A DNA stretch of 64,000 bases, taken from positions 1 through 64,000 of the forward strand of contig JAWKNW010000010.1 in NCBI GenBank assembly GCA_041391505.1, written 5' to 3'. Made by a program: the position numbers and the translations under genes. The stretch is from Rhodothermales bacterium. GTDB taxonomy: Bacteria; Bacteroidota; Rhodothermia; Rhodothermales; JAHQVL01. Each line of letters starts with the position of its first letter. Position 1 is the first letter of the stretch. This document shows, one piece after another, positions 8,288 through 18,517 of this stretch. Under the pieces are notes generated by a model, which did no database searches, was not told the DNA's origin, and saw only the letters and a list, made by a program, of their open reading frames with translations.

Positions 8288-9700
8288 CTACAATCGATAC
8301 GTCTCCTTCACCAGATCGTAGGCCAGGGCGCGGGCGATGCGGCGGGCGTCGGACAGGTCGATGATGTGGCGGGCGACCTGGTCGGCGAGGACGTTGGCGT
8401 CGACGCGCCGGCTGAGGTCGTGCCGGGCCGGGATGGAGGGGAAGGCGCGGGTGTCGTCGTTGAAGCCGGCGGTATTGTAGTAGCCGGCGGTTTCGGTGAC
8501 GAGCTGGCGGTAGCGCGTCATGCCCTCGATGCTGTCGTAGAACCACCACGCCGGCCCGAGGCGCAGCGCCGGGTAGTGGCCGGCGAGCGGGGCGAGTTCG
8601 CGGGAATAGGTGGTCTCGTCGAGCGTAAAGAGCACGACGGTGAGGCGGGGGTCGCTGCCATAGGCGTTGAGGAGCGCGTGCAGGTTGCGCGTGTATTCGG
8701 TCGCGACCGGGATGTCGCACCCCTTGTCCGGCCCGAAACGGTCAGCCACGGCCTGGTGGTGGTTGCGAAAGGATCCGGGGTGGATCTGCATGACCATGCC
8801 GTCTTCGATGCTCATCCGGGCCATCTCCATGAGCATGTGCGCCTGGAAGTGGTAGGCGTCGGTCTCGTCGGCCTGGCCGGCGAGCGCCTTCTGGAAGAGC
8901 CGCTCCGCCTCGGCGGGCGTCAGCGCGTGGGTATAGGGCTCGACGACGGCATGATCGGTCGACACCGCCCCCATTTCCTTGAAAAACGCCCGTCGTTCTT
9001 CCAGCGCCCGGATGAATGCCGGATAGCCGCCGATCTCGAACCCGCACGCGCCGGCGAGCAGTTCGATCTGCGCCCGCCAGTCGGGCGCGGCGATGCGCAT
9101 CACCGCGTCGGGGCGAAAGCACGGAATGACCCGGGCGTTCCAGTCCGAATCCCGGATCGCCCGATGGTGGCGCAGGTCGTCCGACGCGGCGTCGGTGGTC
9201 GTGAGCACCTCGATATTGAACCGGTCGAACAGCGCGCGCGGCCGGAACGCCGGCGTGCGGAGCTGGTCGGCGATCTGATCGTAGATCGCCATCGCCGAGT
9301 CGCTGTCGAGCTTGTGCCGCACGCCAAAGACGTGGTACAACTCGTGGTTGAGCCAGGCGCCCGTCGGGGTGCCGGCAAAGAGGTACGCATGATCCGCGAA
9401 CCGCTGCCAGATCGCCCGCGGGTTGGTCTCGACCGGCGTCCCGTCGCGCGTGGGGACGCCGAGATCTTCCATCCGTACGCCGCGCGAGTACAGCATCCGG
9501 AAGATGTAGTGATCGGGGACGATGATCAGCGACGCCGGCTCGGGGAACGGCTCGTCCTCCGCCAGGATACGCGGATCGACATGCCCGTGAGGCCCTACGA
9601 TGGGGAGGTCACGTACCTCCGCGTAGAGCTCTCTCGCGATGGCGCGGCGCGTCGGATCGGGATCGAAGAACCGGTCTTCGTGCAATATCAAGGGCGACAT
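8288..9700 (-). CDS. uxaC: Glucuronate/galacturonate isomerase
   Basis: 470 residues from the ATG at 9700. A GTG eight codons upstream (9724) would also work, but it lies inside the 17-bp direct repeat array and the family usually begins as the ATG version does (SPLILHEDRFF). The enzyme converts glucuronate to fructuronate and galacturonate to tagaturonate. Family landmarks are VGPHGHVDPRIL (metal-proximal HxH-like start, about 35-46), the HGMVMQIHPGSFRNHH-type region in the second half, and a length close to the standard 470. It is the first gene of the minus-strand uronate cluster. Confidence 0.94.
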   Translation of the reverse strand: MSPLILHEDRFFDPDPTRRAIARELYAEVRDLPIVGPHGHVDPRILAEDEPFPEPASLIIVPDHYIFRMLYSRGVRMEDLGVPTRDGTPVETNPRAIWQRFADHAYLFAGTPTGAWLNHELYHVFGVRHKLDSDSAMAIYDQIADQLRTPAFRPRALFDRFNIEVLTTTDAASDDLRHHRAIRDSDWNARVIPCFRPDAVMRIAAPDWRAQIELLAGACGFEIGGYPAFIRALEERRAFFKEMGAVSTDHAVVEPYTHALTPAEAERLFQKALAGQADETDAYHFQAHMLMEMARMSIEDGMVMQIHPGSFRNHHQAVADRFGPDKGCDIPVATEYTRNLHALLNAYGSDPRLTVVLFTLDETTYSRELAPLAGHYPALRLGPAWWFYDSIEGMTRYRQLVTETAGYYNTAGFNDDTRAFPSIPARHDLSRRVDANVLADQVARHIIDLSDARRIARALAYDLVKETYRL

Positions 9701-9721
9701 GACGTTGGGGATTGTACGTTC

Positions 9722-9806
9722 CACAGAGTACTTTAGGCCACAGAGTACTTTAGGCCACAGAGTACTTTAGGCCACAGCGTACTTTAGGCGATGGAGTACT
9801 TTAGGC
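9722..9806. promoter_or_regulatory. Five 17-bp direct repeats in a divergent promoter region
   Basis: Five head-to-tail copies of CACAGAGTACTTTAGGC start at 9722, 9739, 9756, 9773 and 9790; the first three are identical, the fourth has one change and the fifth starts GATGG instead of CACAG. Each copy contains the palindrome AGTACT. The array fills most of the 155-bp gap between uxaC (minus) and the DUF1080 gene (plus). Its position and regular spacing suggest a cooperative operator for a regulator of the uronate operon (inference); a simple slippage repeat is the alternative. Confidence 0.6.
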
Positions 9807-9855
9807 GATCAGCCTGTAAACTAGGGCACATCCAGCACATAAAACCCTCGGAACG

Positions 9856-11205
9856 ATGCGCTTTCTTTTAATCTTGACCGCCCTCGCCCTTTTCAGCGAC
9901 GCGTCCGCGCAGGACGCCGGCTGGACGTCCCTGTTCAACGGACGCGACCTCGACAACTGGGTCCAGCGGAACGGCACCGCAACCTACCGGATCGAGGACG
10001 GCGCCATCGTCGGGGTGTCGGTCCAGAACACACCCAACAGCTTCCTCTGCACGCGGGAGACGTACGGCGACTTCATCCTCGAATTCGAGGTGCAGATCGA
10101 TCCGCTCCTCAACTCCGGCGTGCAGATCCGCAGCGAGAGCTACGAGGCCTACCAGAACGGGCGCGTCCACGGCTACCAGATCGAGCTCGACCCCAGCCCG
10201 CGCGCCTGGACGGCCGGCATCTACGACGAGGCGCGCCGCGGCTGGCTGTACAGCCTCACCCGCAACGAACCGGCGCAGCGCGCCTTCAAGCAGGGCACCT
10301 GGAACGCCATCCGCATCGAAGCCATCGGTTCGACGATCCGGACCTGGATCAACGGCGTCCAGGCGGCGCACGTCGTGGACGACCTGACGCCGGCGGGGTT
10401 CATCGCCCTCCAGGTCCACCAGATCGGGAGCGCCGAGCAGGCCGGCAAGACGATCCGCTGGCGCAACATCCGCATCAAAACCGACCACCTCGCCGCCGCC
10501 TCGTGGCCTTCCGACCCGACGGTGCCGGCGTTCAGCTATCTCGCCAACACCCTCACCGACGACGAGGCGCGCAAGGGATGGCGGCTGCTCTGGGACGGCG
10601 AGACGACGGCCGGCTGGCGCAGCGCCGGCGGCGACGCGTTCCCGGCGGCGGGCTGGGCGTTCGATGACGGGATCCTGCGGACCACCGGCGGCGGGGGCGA
10701 CCTCGTCACCGACGCTGTGTTTACCTCCTTCGAACTCGAATTCGACTTCCGGCTCGACGCGCCGGCCGCGAACAGCGGCGTCAAGTATGCCTATGGGGCG
10801 TACGAAAGCCCGGACGGCCCCGCCCAACTCGGCCTCGAATACCAGCTCATCGACGACCGCGGCTACGCGGCGGCGCACGACGGCATCCCGCCCTACGGAA
10901 CGCTCGCGTCGCTGTACGACATCATCCCGGCGGGCAACGTGTCGCTCCCGGGCGGGGGCCGGCGGTTCAACGGCGTCGGCCAGTGGAACCGCGCCCGCAT
11001 CGTCGTCGACGGCGACCATGGCGAGCACTGGCTGAACAATGAGCTCATCGTGGCGTTCGACCGCGACTCACCCCTGTTCGACGCCCTCGTGGGCCGCAGC
11101 AAGTTTGCGCCCTACGCCGATTTCGGCAAAAAGCCGGGCCGCATCCTGCTGCAGGATCACGGCGATCCCGCGTCGTTCCGGTCCATCAAGATCCGCGAAT
11201 GGTAA
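9856..11205 (+). CDS. Secreted protein with two DUF1080 (3-keto-disaccharide hydrolase) domains
   Basis: 449 residues with a signal peptide (residues 1-19, FSDASAQ). Two related concanavalin-like domains are visible: residues about 22-210 begin WTSLFNGRDLDNWVQ and about 235-449 begin WRLLWDGETTAGWRS; both have the SGVQIRSE / SGVKYAYG strand and a terminal segment ending SIKIREW. DUF1080 proteins bind or hydrolyse 3-keto-glycosides and other sugars in the periplasm. Tandem duplication in one chain is less usual than a single domain. The gene is read divergently from the uronate operon and followed 4 bp later by the next open frame, so they are probably cotranscribed. Confidence 0.85.
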   Translation: MRFLLILTALALFSDASAQDAGWTSLFNGRDLDNWVQRNGTATYRIEDGAIVGVSVQNTPNSFLCTRETYGDFILEFEVQIDPLLNSGVQIRSESYEAYQNGRVHGYQIELDPSPRAWTAGIYDEARRGWLYSLTRNEPAQRAFKQGTWNAIRIEAIGSTIRTWINGVQAAHVVDDLTPAGFIALQVHQIGSAEQAGKTIRWRNIRIKTDHLAAASWPSDPTVPAFSYLANTLTDDEARKGWRLLWDGETTAGWRSAGGDAFPAAGWAFDDGILRTTGGGGDLVTDAVFTSFELEFDFRLDAPAANSGVKYAYGAYESPDGPAQLGLEYQLIDDRGYAAAHDGIPPYGTLASLYDIIPAGNVSLPGGGRRFNGVGQWNRARIVVDGDHGEHWLNNELIVAFDRDSPLFDALVGRSKFAPYADFGKKPGRILLQDHGDPASFRSIKIREW

Positions 11206-11209
11206 ACGG

Positions 11210-13733
11210 ATGCACGTAGTAACCCCGCGATATAGCACCTGGCGATCCGGCGCGTTCTGCCTCGCCCTCCTCCTGCTCACCCACACCGCATTCTCCCAGT
11301 CCATCCACCGCTTCGATTTCGGGCCTGAGGCCTCGGAGATCGAGCCCGGCCACACCCTCGTCACGCCGGCGAGCGTCTTCGACGCCGGCCGGGGGTTCGG
11401 GTGGAGCACGCCGCCGGCCGCCGCCTTCGCGCGCCCCGACCTGTACCTGTCGCGCTCCGTCGCCACCCAGGACGGCGTGTCGGGCAACGACCTCGCGTTC
11501 GACGTCCGCGCCGCCGCCGGGGACTGGTGGGTCACCCTGTGGATGGAGGCCGGCCTGGAGGACTCGTCGACCGTGCGCATCGCGATCAACGACGAGGAGC
11601 GGCCCGCCGGCTGGCTCGCCGTGCATCCCCAGGCCGAGCCGCGTTCGGAGATCCAGGCCATCTACCGCGTCTTCCACGACCGCGTCACGCTCGACACCGA
11701 CCGGTTCCGGCTGCGGCTGACGGCCGGCCAGGACTCGGTGCGCCTCCTCGCCCTCACGCTCGTCCCGGTCCAAGCGTCGACGACGCCGGAGCTGGCCGCG
11801 CGTCTCGCGGAGGCCGGCCGCTATCCGGCGAACGCGCCCATCGAGGCGCTGCTCTTCGACCTCCAGGCGCACCTGGCGACCACCCCGAATGACGCGTGGG
11901 CCGCCCAAGCGCTCATCGCATTGCAGCAGCTCTACACGGCCGAGCAACTGATCGACCTCCTCGGGTGGACGTGGGCCGACGAGATGACCGGCCTGGGCCT
12001 GAACGGTAATATCAGGCCGCGATGCCGCTCGACGCCGTCACGCCCGTCACCTCGCCCGAGGACTCGCCGCTGTTCGAGCGCGCCCGCTGGCAACGCGTCG
12101 GTCATTTACTGGCTCGCCCGGGAGCGCGGCGGGCGGCACGAAAGGGTCCGCAGCGCCGAGGACCTCGCGCTGCCGTACCGGCGCCACTCGACGACGGCGG
12201 CCTGCTCGCCATGTACAACGGGCGAGCGCATCGCGCGGACCGATGCGTGCGACGACCTGCCTATACCAATCTGGCGCCGGCATGGGCCGTCGCGCAGGTC
12301 GTGAAGCCCGCTGCCGGCTGACGGACCTCGCCCACTGGTGTCGCGGAGCGGCAGGACGAGACCGGGAACTGGGCGGCAAGCTGGATGACGACATCGAGAT
12401 GCTGCGGTGGTGGGCGCCGCCGGTCCAGGCCGGCGACACGCTCACGCCAGGGCTGGAAGCGTCTGGCCGAGGCCGGTGCGTGGCAGAGCGGCCAGGTCGA
12501 GAATGGCTACGAGCCGCGTGCGCGACGTCGAGCATGCCCTCGGAACTCATCGCCGACACGGCCCCGCAGCTCGCGCTCTTCGACGACGACCCTGCACCGC
12601 GACCGCCTCCGCCCGACCGTCACGCTGTTCGACTCGTTCTGGACCGACGCAGCGACGCCGGCGCCGTTTCTTCCGGTCGGCCTGGTTCAGCGCCTCCGAA
12701 GTCGATACCTGGAGCCCAGAAACCGGGATGTGGAGATGAATACGCGGGCCGCAAAGGCCCTGCGCTACCACGCCTACCTCACCCGGATACGACCGCGATC
12801 CGCCTGCTCCACGAATGGTCGACGAGCTGGGTCAACGCGGCGATGCGCACCGACAAGGGCAAGCCGGCCGGACTCATCCCCGCCTCCGTCCGTTTCCCGG
12901 ACGAGGCGATCAACGGCGACGGCGCGACCTGGCACGAGGCCGGCATGTTGTGGGATTATTACGACCGGCGCCACAGCGCCGGCAGCATGATGCTCGACCA
13001 GCTGTATTTCACCTACACCCTGACCCGCGACGATCGCATGCTGGCCCCGATGAAGGCCGCGCTCGATCTGGTGGCCCGCCATCGAAACGAGCCGGCGGCG
13101 GACCAGCTGCCGGCGGGCACAGCGCGCCTGGGCCGCCGCCGTGTTGCGCGCGTCGAGCGCCTTCTGGAGCGTGGTCGAGACGTGGCGCCTGCAGACCGGC
13201 GATACGACCCATGACGCGTTGATCCTCGCCTACGGTACCCCTATGTACCCGGTACCGCATCACCGGCGACGCGCGTCATCTCGTGGCCGGCCTGATCGAT
13301 GTGTTTCCGATGTGGTTCGTTTCAACACGCCGCTGCTCACCGACCAGGCGCTCCACACCGACCGCGTCTACGTCGCCAGGCCGAACACCCCCGGCGCGGC
13401 GCATCTGGCTGCAATGTTGACCGGCGACGGCACGCCCGGAGGGATGACGCCCTACCCCGTCGTCGCCTATTCCCAGCTGAACAAGACCACGGCGGCCCTG
13501 GTGACGGACAGCGCCGCGCGCTCGGCGTCGATCTTCACGAACTGACGACCGAACGTGAACTCGTCGAGTTTCGCCTCTGGCACCTGTCGCCGGGCGACTA
13601 CCGGCTGCGGTGGCTGAGCGCGACAAGGAACTCCGGGACCCGACCTCCACTGCCGCCCGACGCGGCCAGCGCCTCCCTGCTATCCATCCCGGGGCAGACG
13701 CTGACGCGGATAGAAATCGAGCCAAAAAACTGA
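11210..13733 (+). pseudogene. Large secreted carbohydrate-related protein, broken by several frameshifts
   Basis: The first 265 residues are intact: signal peptide, then a malectin/galactose-binding-like domain starting FDFGPEASEIEPG (about residues 27-170), typical of the N-terminus of secreted glycan-active enzymes. From about 12010 on the reading switches frame many times. Pieces that clearly continue the protein are DDDIEMLRWWAP near 12380, MLWDYYDRRHSAGSMMLDQLYF near 12945 and VEFRLWHLSPGDYRLRW near 13560, ending at the TGA at 13731. Undamaged it would be about 840 residues. The alpha-helical middle suggests an alpha/alpha toroid enzyme, but I do not recognise the family. All neighbours in this segment are damaged too, so sequence error is a likely cause. 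Confidence 0.7.
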
Positions 13734-13746
13734 CCTGCCGGCCGGC

Positions 13747-14316
13747 TCATCCTGTGATTCGTAGGCCGTTCGGATCCATGCGATCAACCCGCATCGACCT
13801 CGCCGGCGTCGGTGAGCTTCACCTTGTAGTTGCACATCTGCCCTGCCGGCAGCGCCTGAAGCTGCTCGGTGGGGCCGATGCCCTTTCATATTGAGGCCGA
13901 CTTCCACACGGGTGTTCGTGGCCGGGCCGATCATCGCAAACTGCTTTTGCGCCGGTAGCCACGTACGTCTTTTTCGGCGCCTCCTCGTAATCCTGGTGTC
14001 GCGCAGCGTCTCGAGCAGGCGGTCGTGGATGGGCCGGAGCGCCGCTTTCGGCCCAGTATAGAGGCCATCGAGTACGTCGTCCGTCGAAAGTCCCGGCGCC
14101 GGGGTGACGCCTCGCCCATCGGACTGGCGCGCGACGTGACGAGCAGATTTGCGTCGCCGTGCCCCATGCCCAGCGCCGTTTTGAGCATCGCGACCAGTTC
14201 ACCGTGTTTGGTCAGGCCGCTCGCCTGGACGATGGCCTTGAGTTCTTCGAGCGACTCTACCGCTTCTGCTGGAGGCTGGCCAGCTGGGTGGCCACGGCCT
14301 TGTCGAGATCTGGCAT
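13747..14316 (-). pseudogene. DUF4287/DUF5655 domain protein, frameshifted
   Basis: Reading in three frames on the minus strand reconstructs one short protein of about 190 residues. It begins MPDLDKAVATQLASLQQK (14316), continues SLEELKAIVQASGLTKHGEL and LGMGHGDANLLV (DUF4287), then APKKTYVA, FAMIGP-like and MIGPATNTRVEVGLNMKG, and ends near LIAWIRTAYES (DUF5655). The end at the TGA at 13747-13749 assumes one more frame change near 13755. These proteins are small, cytoplasmic and of unknown role, related to proteins that bind DNA or act in stress. At least three frame changes are needed, as in the rest of this segment. Confidence 0.7.
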
Positions 14317-14395
14317 GCGCGTAGGGTCCTGCGTGACAAAACTGTTTCGCCATGTGGACGAACTGATCTTACGCACTCTTGGCCACCGGTCATTC

Positions 14396-14480
14396 GATGC
14401 AGGATAAAGGGATACAGGATCCCATAACCAGCTAAGGGCCGTGGGACGATCCTGCATCGTGCATCCCGTATCCTGATATC
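14396..14480. repeat. Inverted repeat of GGATACAGGAT words
   Basis: Left arm GATGCAGGATAAAGGGATAC and right arm GCATCCCGTATCCTGATATC are imperfect inverted repeats around a central CCCATAACC...GTGGGACG core. It lies upstream of both the DUF4287 gene and the small gene at 14592. The building word (GGATACA/GGATGCA) is again seven bases long, as in the other tracts of this window. Confidence 0.6.
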
Positions 14481-14591
14481 GCTTCGATCGCTTTTTACCG
14501 TCGTGCCTAACGTCAGCATTTAAGTTCGTTTCGCGCCGGACGGCCACCCCTCCTACCCACCACTGGTCTGACGACTAGCCCCCCACCGAGC

Positions 14592-14950
14592 ATGAACAAG
14601 CTCATCGAAGCGATCACCGCCTTCCTCGTGCGGCCCTTCCGCCCCGACCCGACCATCGTATTGCATGAAGTAAACAGCGCGCGCAGCAGCATGGGTCTTC
14701 CCGAGCTCGCCACGCTGCCCGCCGGCTCGAAGGGCAACGCCAAAGACTGCCCCCTGGCCGTGGCACTCGGCGGGTTCGTCGGCGTCGACGGCATCTGCTT
14801 CGAATCGCCTTCGATGGCCGACCGCGTCGCCCGCGTGCGGTGGACCGGCGTGCGCCATATGAGCGCCAGCCGGCACGTCGTCACCTCCTAACATCCCCAG
14901 CACTTCGTACGCGATTCGATCTCGGCGCCTACGGCCGCCTCGCCGCCTGA
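14592..14950 (+). CDS. Small protein of unknown function, probably frameshifted near its end
   Basis: The intact frame gives 99 residues from ATG 14592 to a stop at 14889-14891 (MNKLIEAITAFLVRPFRPDP...). A second frame just beyond reads FDLGAYGRLAA and stops at 14948-14950, which looks like the true C-terminus, so the real protein may be about 115-120 residues. It contains KDCPLAVALGGFVGVDGICF, with two cysteines in an otherwise polar chain. No signal peptide. I do not recognise the family. It lies in the frameshift-rich segment. Confidence 0.5.
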
Positions 14951-15023
14951 TCCGGGTTGCATTTCGTTACGCCGGCAGGCTAACATACGGCTCGATTGTC
15001 CGGGTCCCTTCGGTCCGAGCCCC

Positions 15024-16457
15024 ATGCGCACCTCCTCGCCGTCTACCTCCCGCTCTGTCTCCTCGCCGCCTGCGCGCCCGCGCCGGAACCGCCCCCGAAT
15101 ATCGTCCTCATCCTGGCCGATGACCTGGGATACGGCGACCCGGGCGTGTACAACCCGGCGTCCAAAATCCCCACCCCGAACATCGACCGGCTCGCCGCCG
15201 AGGGCATCCGGTTCACCGACGCCCACTCCCCCTCCGCGGTATGCACCCCCACCCGGTACGGCATCCTTACGGGCCGCTACAGCTGGCGATCCTGTCTGAA
15301 AAAAGCGGCGTGCTCAACGGCTATTCGTCCAACCTGATCGACACCGCGCGCACGACGCTCGCTTCGATGCTGCAGGACCGGGGCTATACGACGGCCGCCG
15401 TCGGTAAATGGCACCTGGGTCTGGGGACGCAAGAACCGGTCGATTACAGCCAACCGCTGGCCCCCGGTCCGCTCGCCCACGGGTTCGATTACTTCTTCGG
15501 GATCCCGGCGTCGCTGGACATGGAGCCCTACGTCTTTATCGCGGACGACCGGGTCCTCGCGGCCCCGACCGATTCGGTGGGGCCGAGCGGGTATCAATAC
15601 GGCGGCCCGTACTGGCGCGCCGGCGCCATCGCGCCCGGCTTCCGGCACATCGACGTCCATCCCCGGCTGACCGAAGAGGCCGTCGCCTTCATCGAAGCGC
15701 AGACCGGCGACCCATTTTTCCTCTACCTTCCCTCGCTTCCCCCATACCCCGTGGCTGCCTACGGAAGCCTACAAGGAAAAAAGCCGTGCCGGCGACTACG
15801 GCGATTTTACGACGATGGTCGACGCCACCGTGGGCGACGTGCTCGACGCGCTCGAACGGGCCAGCGCGAACAGCACGCTCGTACTCTTCGCCAGCGACAA
15901 CGGCTCGTTCTGATCCAGGCCGATCGGGAACGCTACGACCACAAGTCGAACTCGACTGGCGGGGCATGAAGGCCGACATCTGGGAAGCCGGGTCGCATCC
16001 CCTTCATCGCCCGGCGTGGCCCGGCGTCATCCCCGAGGCCGCGTATCCGACCAGTTGATGACGTTGACGGAGTCATGGCGACCAGCGGCCGCCGCCACCG
16101 GGACCGACTGTCCGACGACGCCGCGGAGGACAGTTTCGACCTGATTGTTCTGCGTGGCGACGCCGCCACCTCGGCGCGCACGTCCGCCATCCACCATTCC
16201 TCCGAGGGCGTCTTCGCCATTCGCCAGGGCCCGTGGAAGCTGATCGAAGGACTCGGCTCCGGCGGATTCAGCGCCCCGAAATTCGAGACGCCCGTCCCGG
16301 GCGGCCCCACGGGCCAGCTGTATAACCTGGACGAGGACCTCGGCGAGACGCGCAACCGCTACCTCGACGAGCCGGCGACCGTCGCTCCCGGCTCCAGGCC
16401 CTGCTGGACGCCCAGCGAGAGGCCGGCCGGATCGCGCTGACGCGGATCAGGTCATGA
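15024..16457 (+). pseudogene. Lipoprotein sulfatase, broken by frameshifts
   Basis: Pieces in three frames assemble into a sulfatase of about 475 residues: a lipoprotein signal (LLAAC), the metal-binding start NIVLILADDLGYGD, the modification site SAVCTPTRYGILTGR with the Cys that becomes formylglycine, VGKWHLGLG, FFLYLP, LVLFASDNG and a C-terminal QGPWKLIEGLG. The chain ends RIALTRIRS at the TGA 16455-16457, overlapping the asnB end tail to tail. Type I sulfatases of this kind desulfate algal or animal polysaccharides in the periplasm. At least four frame changes are needed (near 15030, 15290, 15760 and 15920-16075). Either a pseudogene or a gene spoiled by sequence errors. Confidence 0.85.
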
Positions 16458-18468
16458 CGCCGGCCCCCCACCCCAGGCGCTCCGCCTCGGAGCGGGCGAG
16501 CGCAGGGATGTCCCGGTCGATCAGGGTGCGCTGGAGAATCTGGACGCCCAGGCGGGCTGGCTGACGAGGGCGTCGAGCTGAACGAGGTCGCCGTGCGTGG
16601 CGTCCGCCGTCGTAGACGGCCAGAGGGCGCGCACGCCGGCGGGCGAAAGAAGCCCCGCTGCCTCGACGGGACGCGTCGCTGAGGTAGTCGTCGGCCAGGG
16701 TGTGGACCGCGTTGCGTTTTGCGGCATCGGTGTGCGCGGGCGGCGCCATGAAGGCGAACTTCTCGCGCCGGTACAACACCTCGGGAAGCAGCCCTTTCAT
16801 CGCCTCGCGCAGCACGTATTTCTCGACGCGGCCGCGGATGCGGACGTCGGGCGGGAGCTGCGCGGCGAACGCGGCGAGGTGGTGATCGAGAAACGCCGGC
16901 CGCGCCTCCATGCTGTTCGCCATATCCACCCGATCCCCGCCCCAGGTCAGAATCTGCCCTTCCAGCATCGTCTTGATCCACACATACTGGGCGATATCGA
17001 GCGGATGGCGTCCGCGGATCGCGTCGCCGTCGAGCGCCGCCGCGATGGCCTCGCCGGGCCGGTAGCCGCCGAGGGCGTTCCGGATGCCGGGCGCGAGCAG
17101 CGCCGGCACGCGGCGCGAGGCCATCAGCCAGGGTTGCAGGCACGAGGGCGTAAAGCCGCACAGGGCCTCCAGCGACGGGTCCTCCACGGTTTCGGCCGCC
17201 AGCATGGCGCCGCTGAACAGCTGGTTCGACTCCTGCAGGAGCGCCTCCATCGCGGCCCGCTCGGCAGGCGGCAGGTCGTCGAGGCCATGCAGAAACAGGT
17301 CGCGGCGGAAGCTCGGGTAGCCGCCGAAGAGTTCGTCGGACCCCTCGCCGGTGACCACCACCTTGTAGCCGGCCTCGTGCACGTGCCGGCTCATCAGCAG
17401 CTTGGCGACGCCGAGGGTGTTGTAGATGGTCCGTTCGGTATGCCAGTGCGTCTCCACGAAATGGTCGTAGAGGTGCGCGGCGTCCAGGGCGAGCACATCC
17501 TGGTCGGCGCCGACCGAGGCCGCCATCGACGCCGCGATCGCGGTCTCGTCGTAGGCCGCGTCGTCGAAGCCGATCGTGAAGGCCTTCACGGGCTCCTGCC
17601 GGCTGGCGGAGGCGAGCCCCAGCATCGAGCAGGAGTCGATCCCGCCGGATAGATAACATCCTACCGGAACGTCGGCCACGAGCCGAAGCTGGACGGCCTC
17701 GATGAGCCGCTCGCGGACCTCGTCGATGTAAAAGTCGTCCGCCCTGCGCGGCCCCCGCGCGCCGCCTTCAGGGAACGGCATGTCCCAGTACCCCAGGTCT
17801 TCGATCCGAAAACCGTTCGGCCCGCGCCGGACACGGAGCGCGTGTCCTGGCTTCACCTGGTGGATGTTTTTATACGGCGTCGTGCCGGGCACCATGGTCT
17901 GCATGAGCTGGTGGAACACGCCGGCGTCCGAGAAAGCCCGCCGGACGTCCGGATGGGCGAACAGCACCTTCACTTCCGACCCGAACACGAGTGCGTCCGC
18001 CGTCTCCGTCCAGTACAGCGGTTTGATGCCGAACCGGTCGCGGACGAGCACCAGCGACTCGTCCGCCGCATCGTACAGGGCGAAGGCGAACTCGCCGCGC
18101 AGCTGTTCGAGCGTGCCTTCCAGACCGAGACGGGGATAGAGATGGAGGATGAGCTCCGAGTCGCTTTTCGAGCGGAAACGCGCGCCGCGCGCGGTGAGGC
18201 CGGCGCGGATGCGCGGGAAGTCGTAAAACTCGCCGTTGTGCGTGAGCATGAGCCGGCCGTCGGCCGAGACCATGGGCTGCCGGCCGCGTTCTTCCAGGTC
18301 GATGATGGCGAGCCGCGCATGGCTGAACCCCACGCCGCGCTCCGGCATCACGTGCCACCCGAAGCCGTCCGGCCCCCGATGCGCCTGGATGGCGGCCATG
18401 CCGACGAGGATTTCGGGGTCGGGCGGGGTGCGGGGGTCGAGGTGCATGTATCCGGCAATGCCACACAT
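16447..18468 (-). CDS. asnB: Asparagine synthetase (glutamine-hydrolysing), C-terminus frame-disturbed
   Basis: 673 residues as read. The mature N-terminus is Cys2 (MCGIAGYM), the glutaminase nucleophile, followed by HRGPDGFGWH and LTHNGEFYDF; the ATP-pyrophosphatase motif SGGIDSC is near residue 265-275. It makes an amide from a carboxylate with glutamine and ATP, classically asparagine. Between about 16530 and 16720 the natural reading moves to another frame (GLLSPAGVRALW appears there) and returns, so roughly 50 residues near the C-terminus are garbled. It is the last gene of the seven-gene minus-strand unit, 49 bp after the carbamoyltransferase, which suggests its substrate may be an intermediate of that unit rather than only aspartate (inference). 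Confidence 0.88.
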   Translation of the reverse strand: MCGIAGYMHLDPRTPPDPEILVGMAAIQAHRGPDGFGWHVMPERGVGFSHARLAIIDLEERGRQPMVSADGRLMLTHNGEFYDFPRIRAGLTARGARFRSKSDSELILHLYPRLGLEGTLEQLRGEFAFALYDAADESLVLVRDRFGIKPLYWTETADALVFGSEVKVLFAHPDVRRAFSDAGVFHQLMQTMVPGTTPYKNIHQVKPGHALRVRRGPNGFRIEDLGYWDMPFPEGGARGPRRADDFYIDEVRERLIEAVQLRLVADVPVGCYLSGGIDSCSMLGLASASRQEPVKAFTIGFDDAAYDETAIAASMAASVGADQDVLALDAAHLYDHFVETHWHTERTIYNTLGVAKLLMSRHVHEAGYKVVVTGEGSDELFGGYPSFRRDLFLHGLDDLPPAERAAMEALLQESNQLFSGAMLAAETVEDPSLEALCGFTPSCLQPWLMASRRVPALLAPGIRNALGGYRPGEAIAAALDGDAIRGRHPLDIAQYVWIKTMLEGQILTWGGDRVDMANSMEARPAFLDHHLAAFAAQLPPDVRIRGRVEKYVLREAMKGLLPEVLYRREKFAFMAPPAHTDAAKRNAVHTLADDYLSDASRRGSGASFARRRARPLAVYDGGRHARRPRSARRPRQPARLGVQILQRTLIDRDIPALARSEAERLGWGAGVMT

Positions 18469-18517
18469 AGGCGTTCGAGATCCAGGTTGAGGTAAACGGA
18501 AGAGGACGGCGCGGGCG

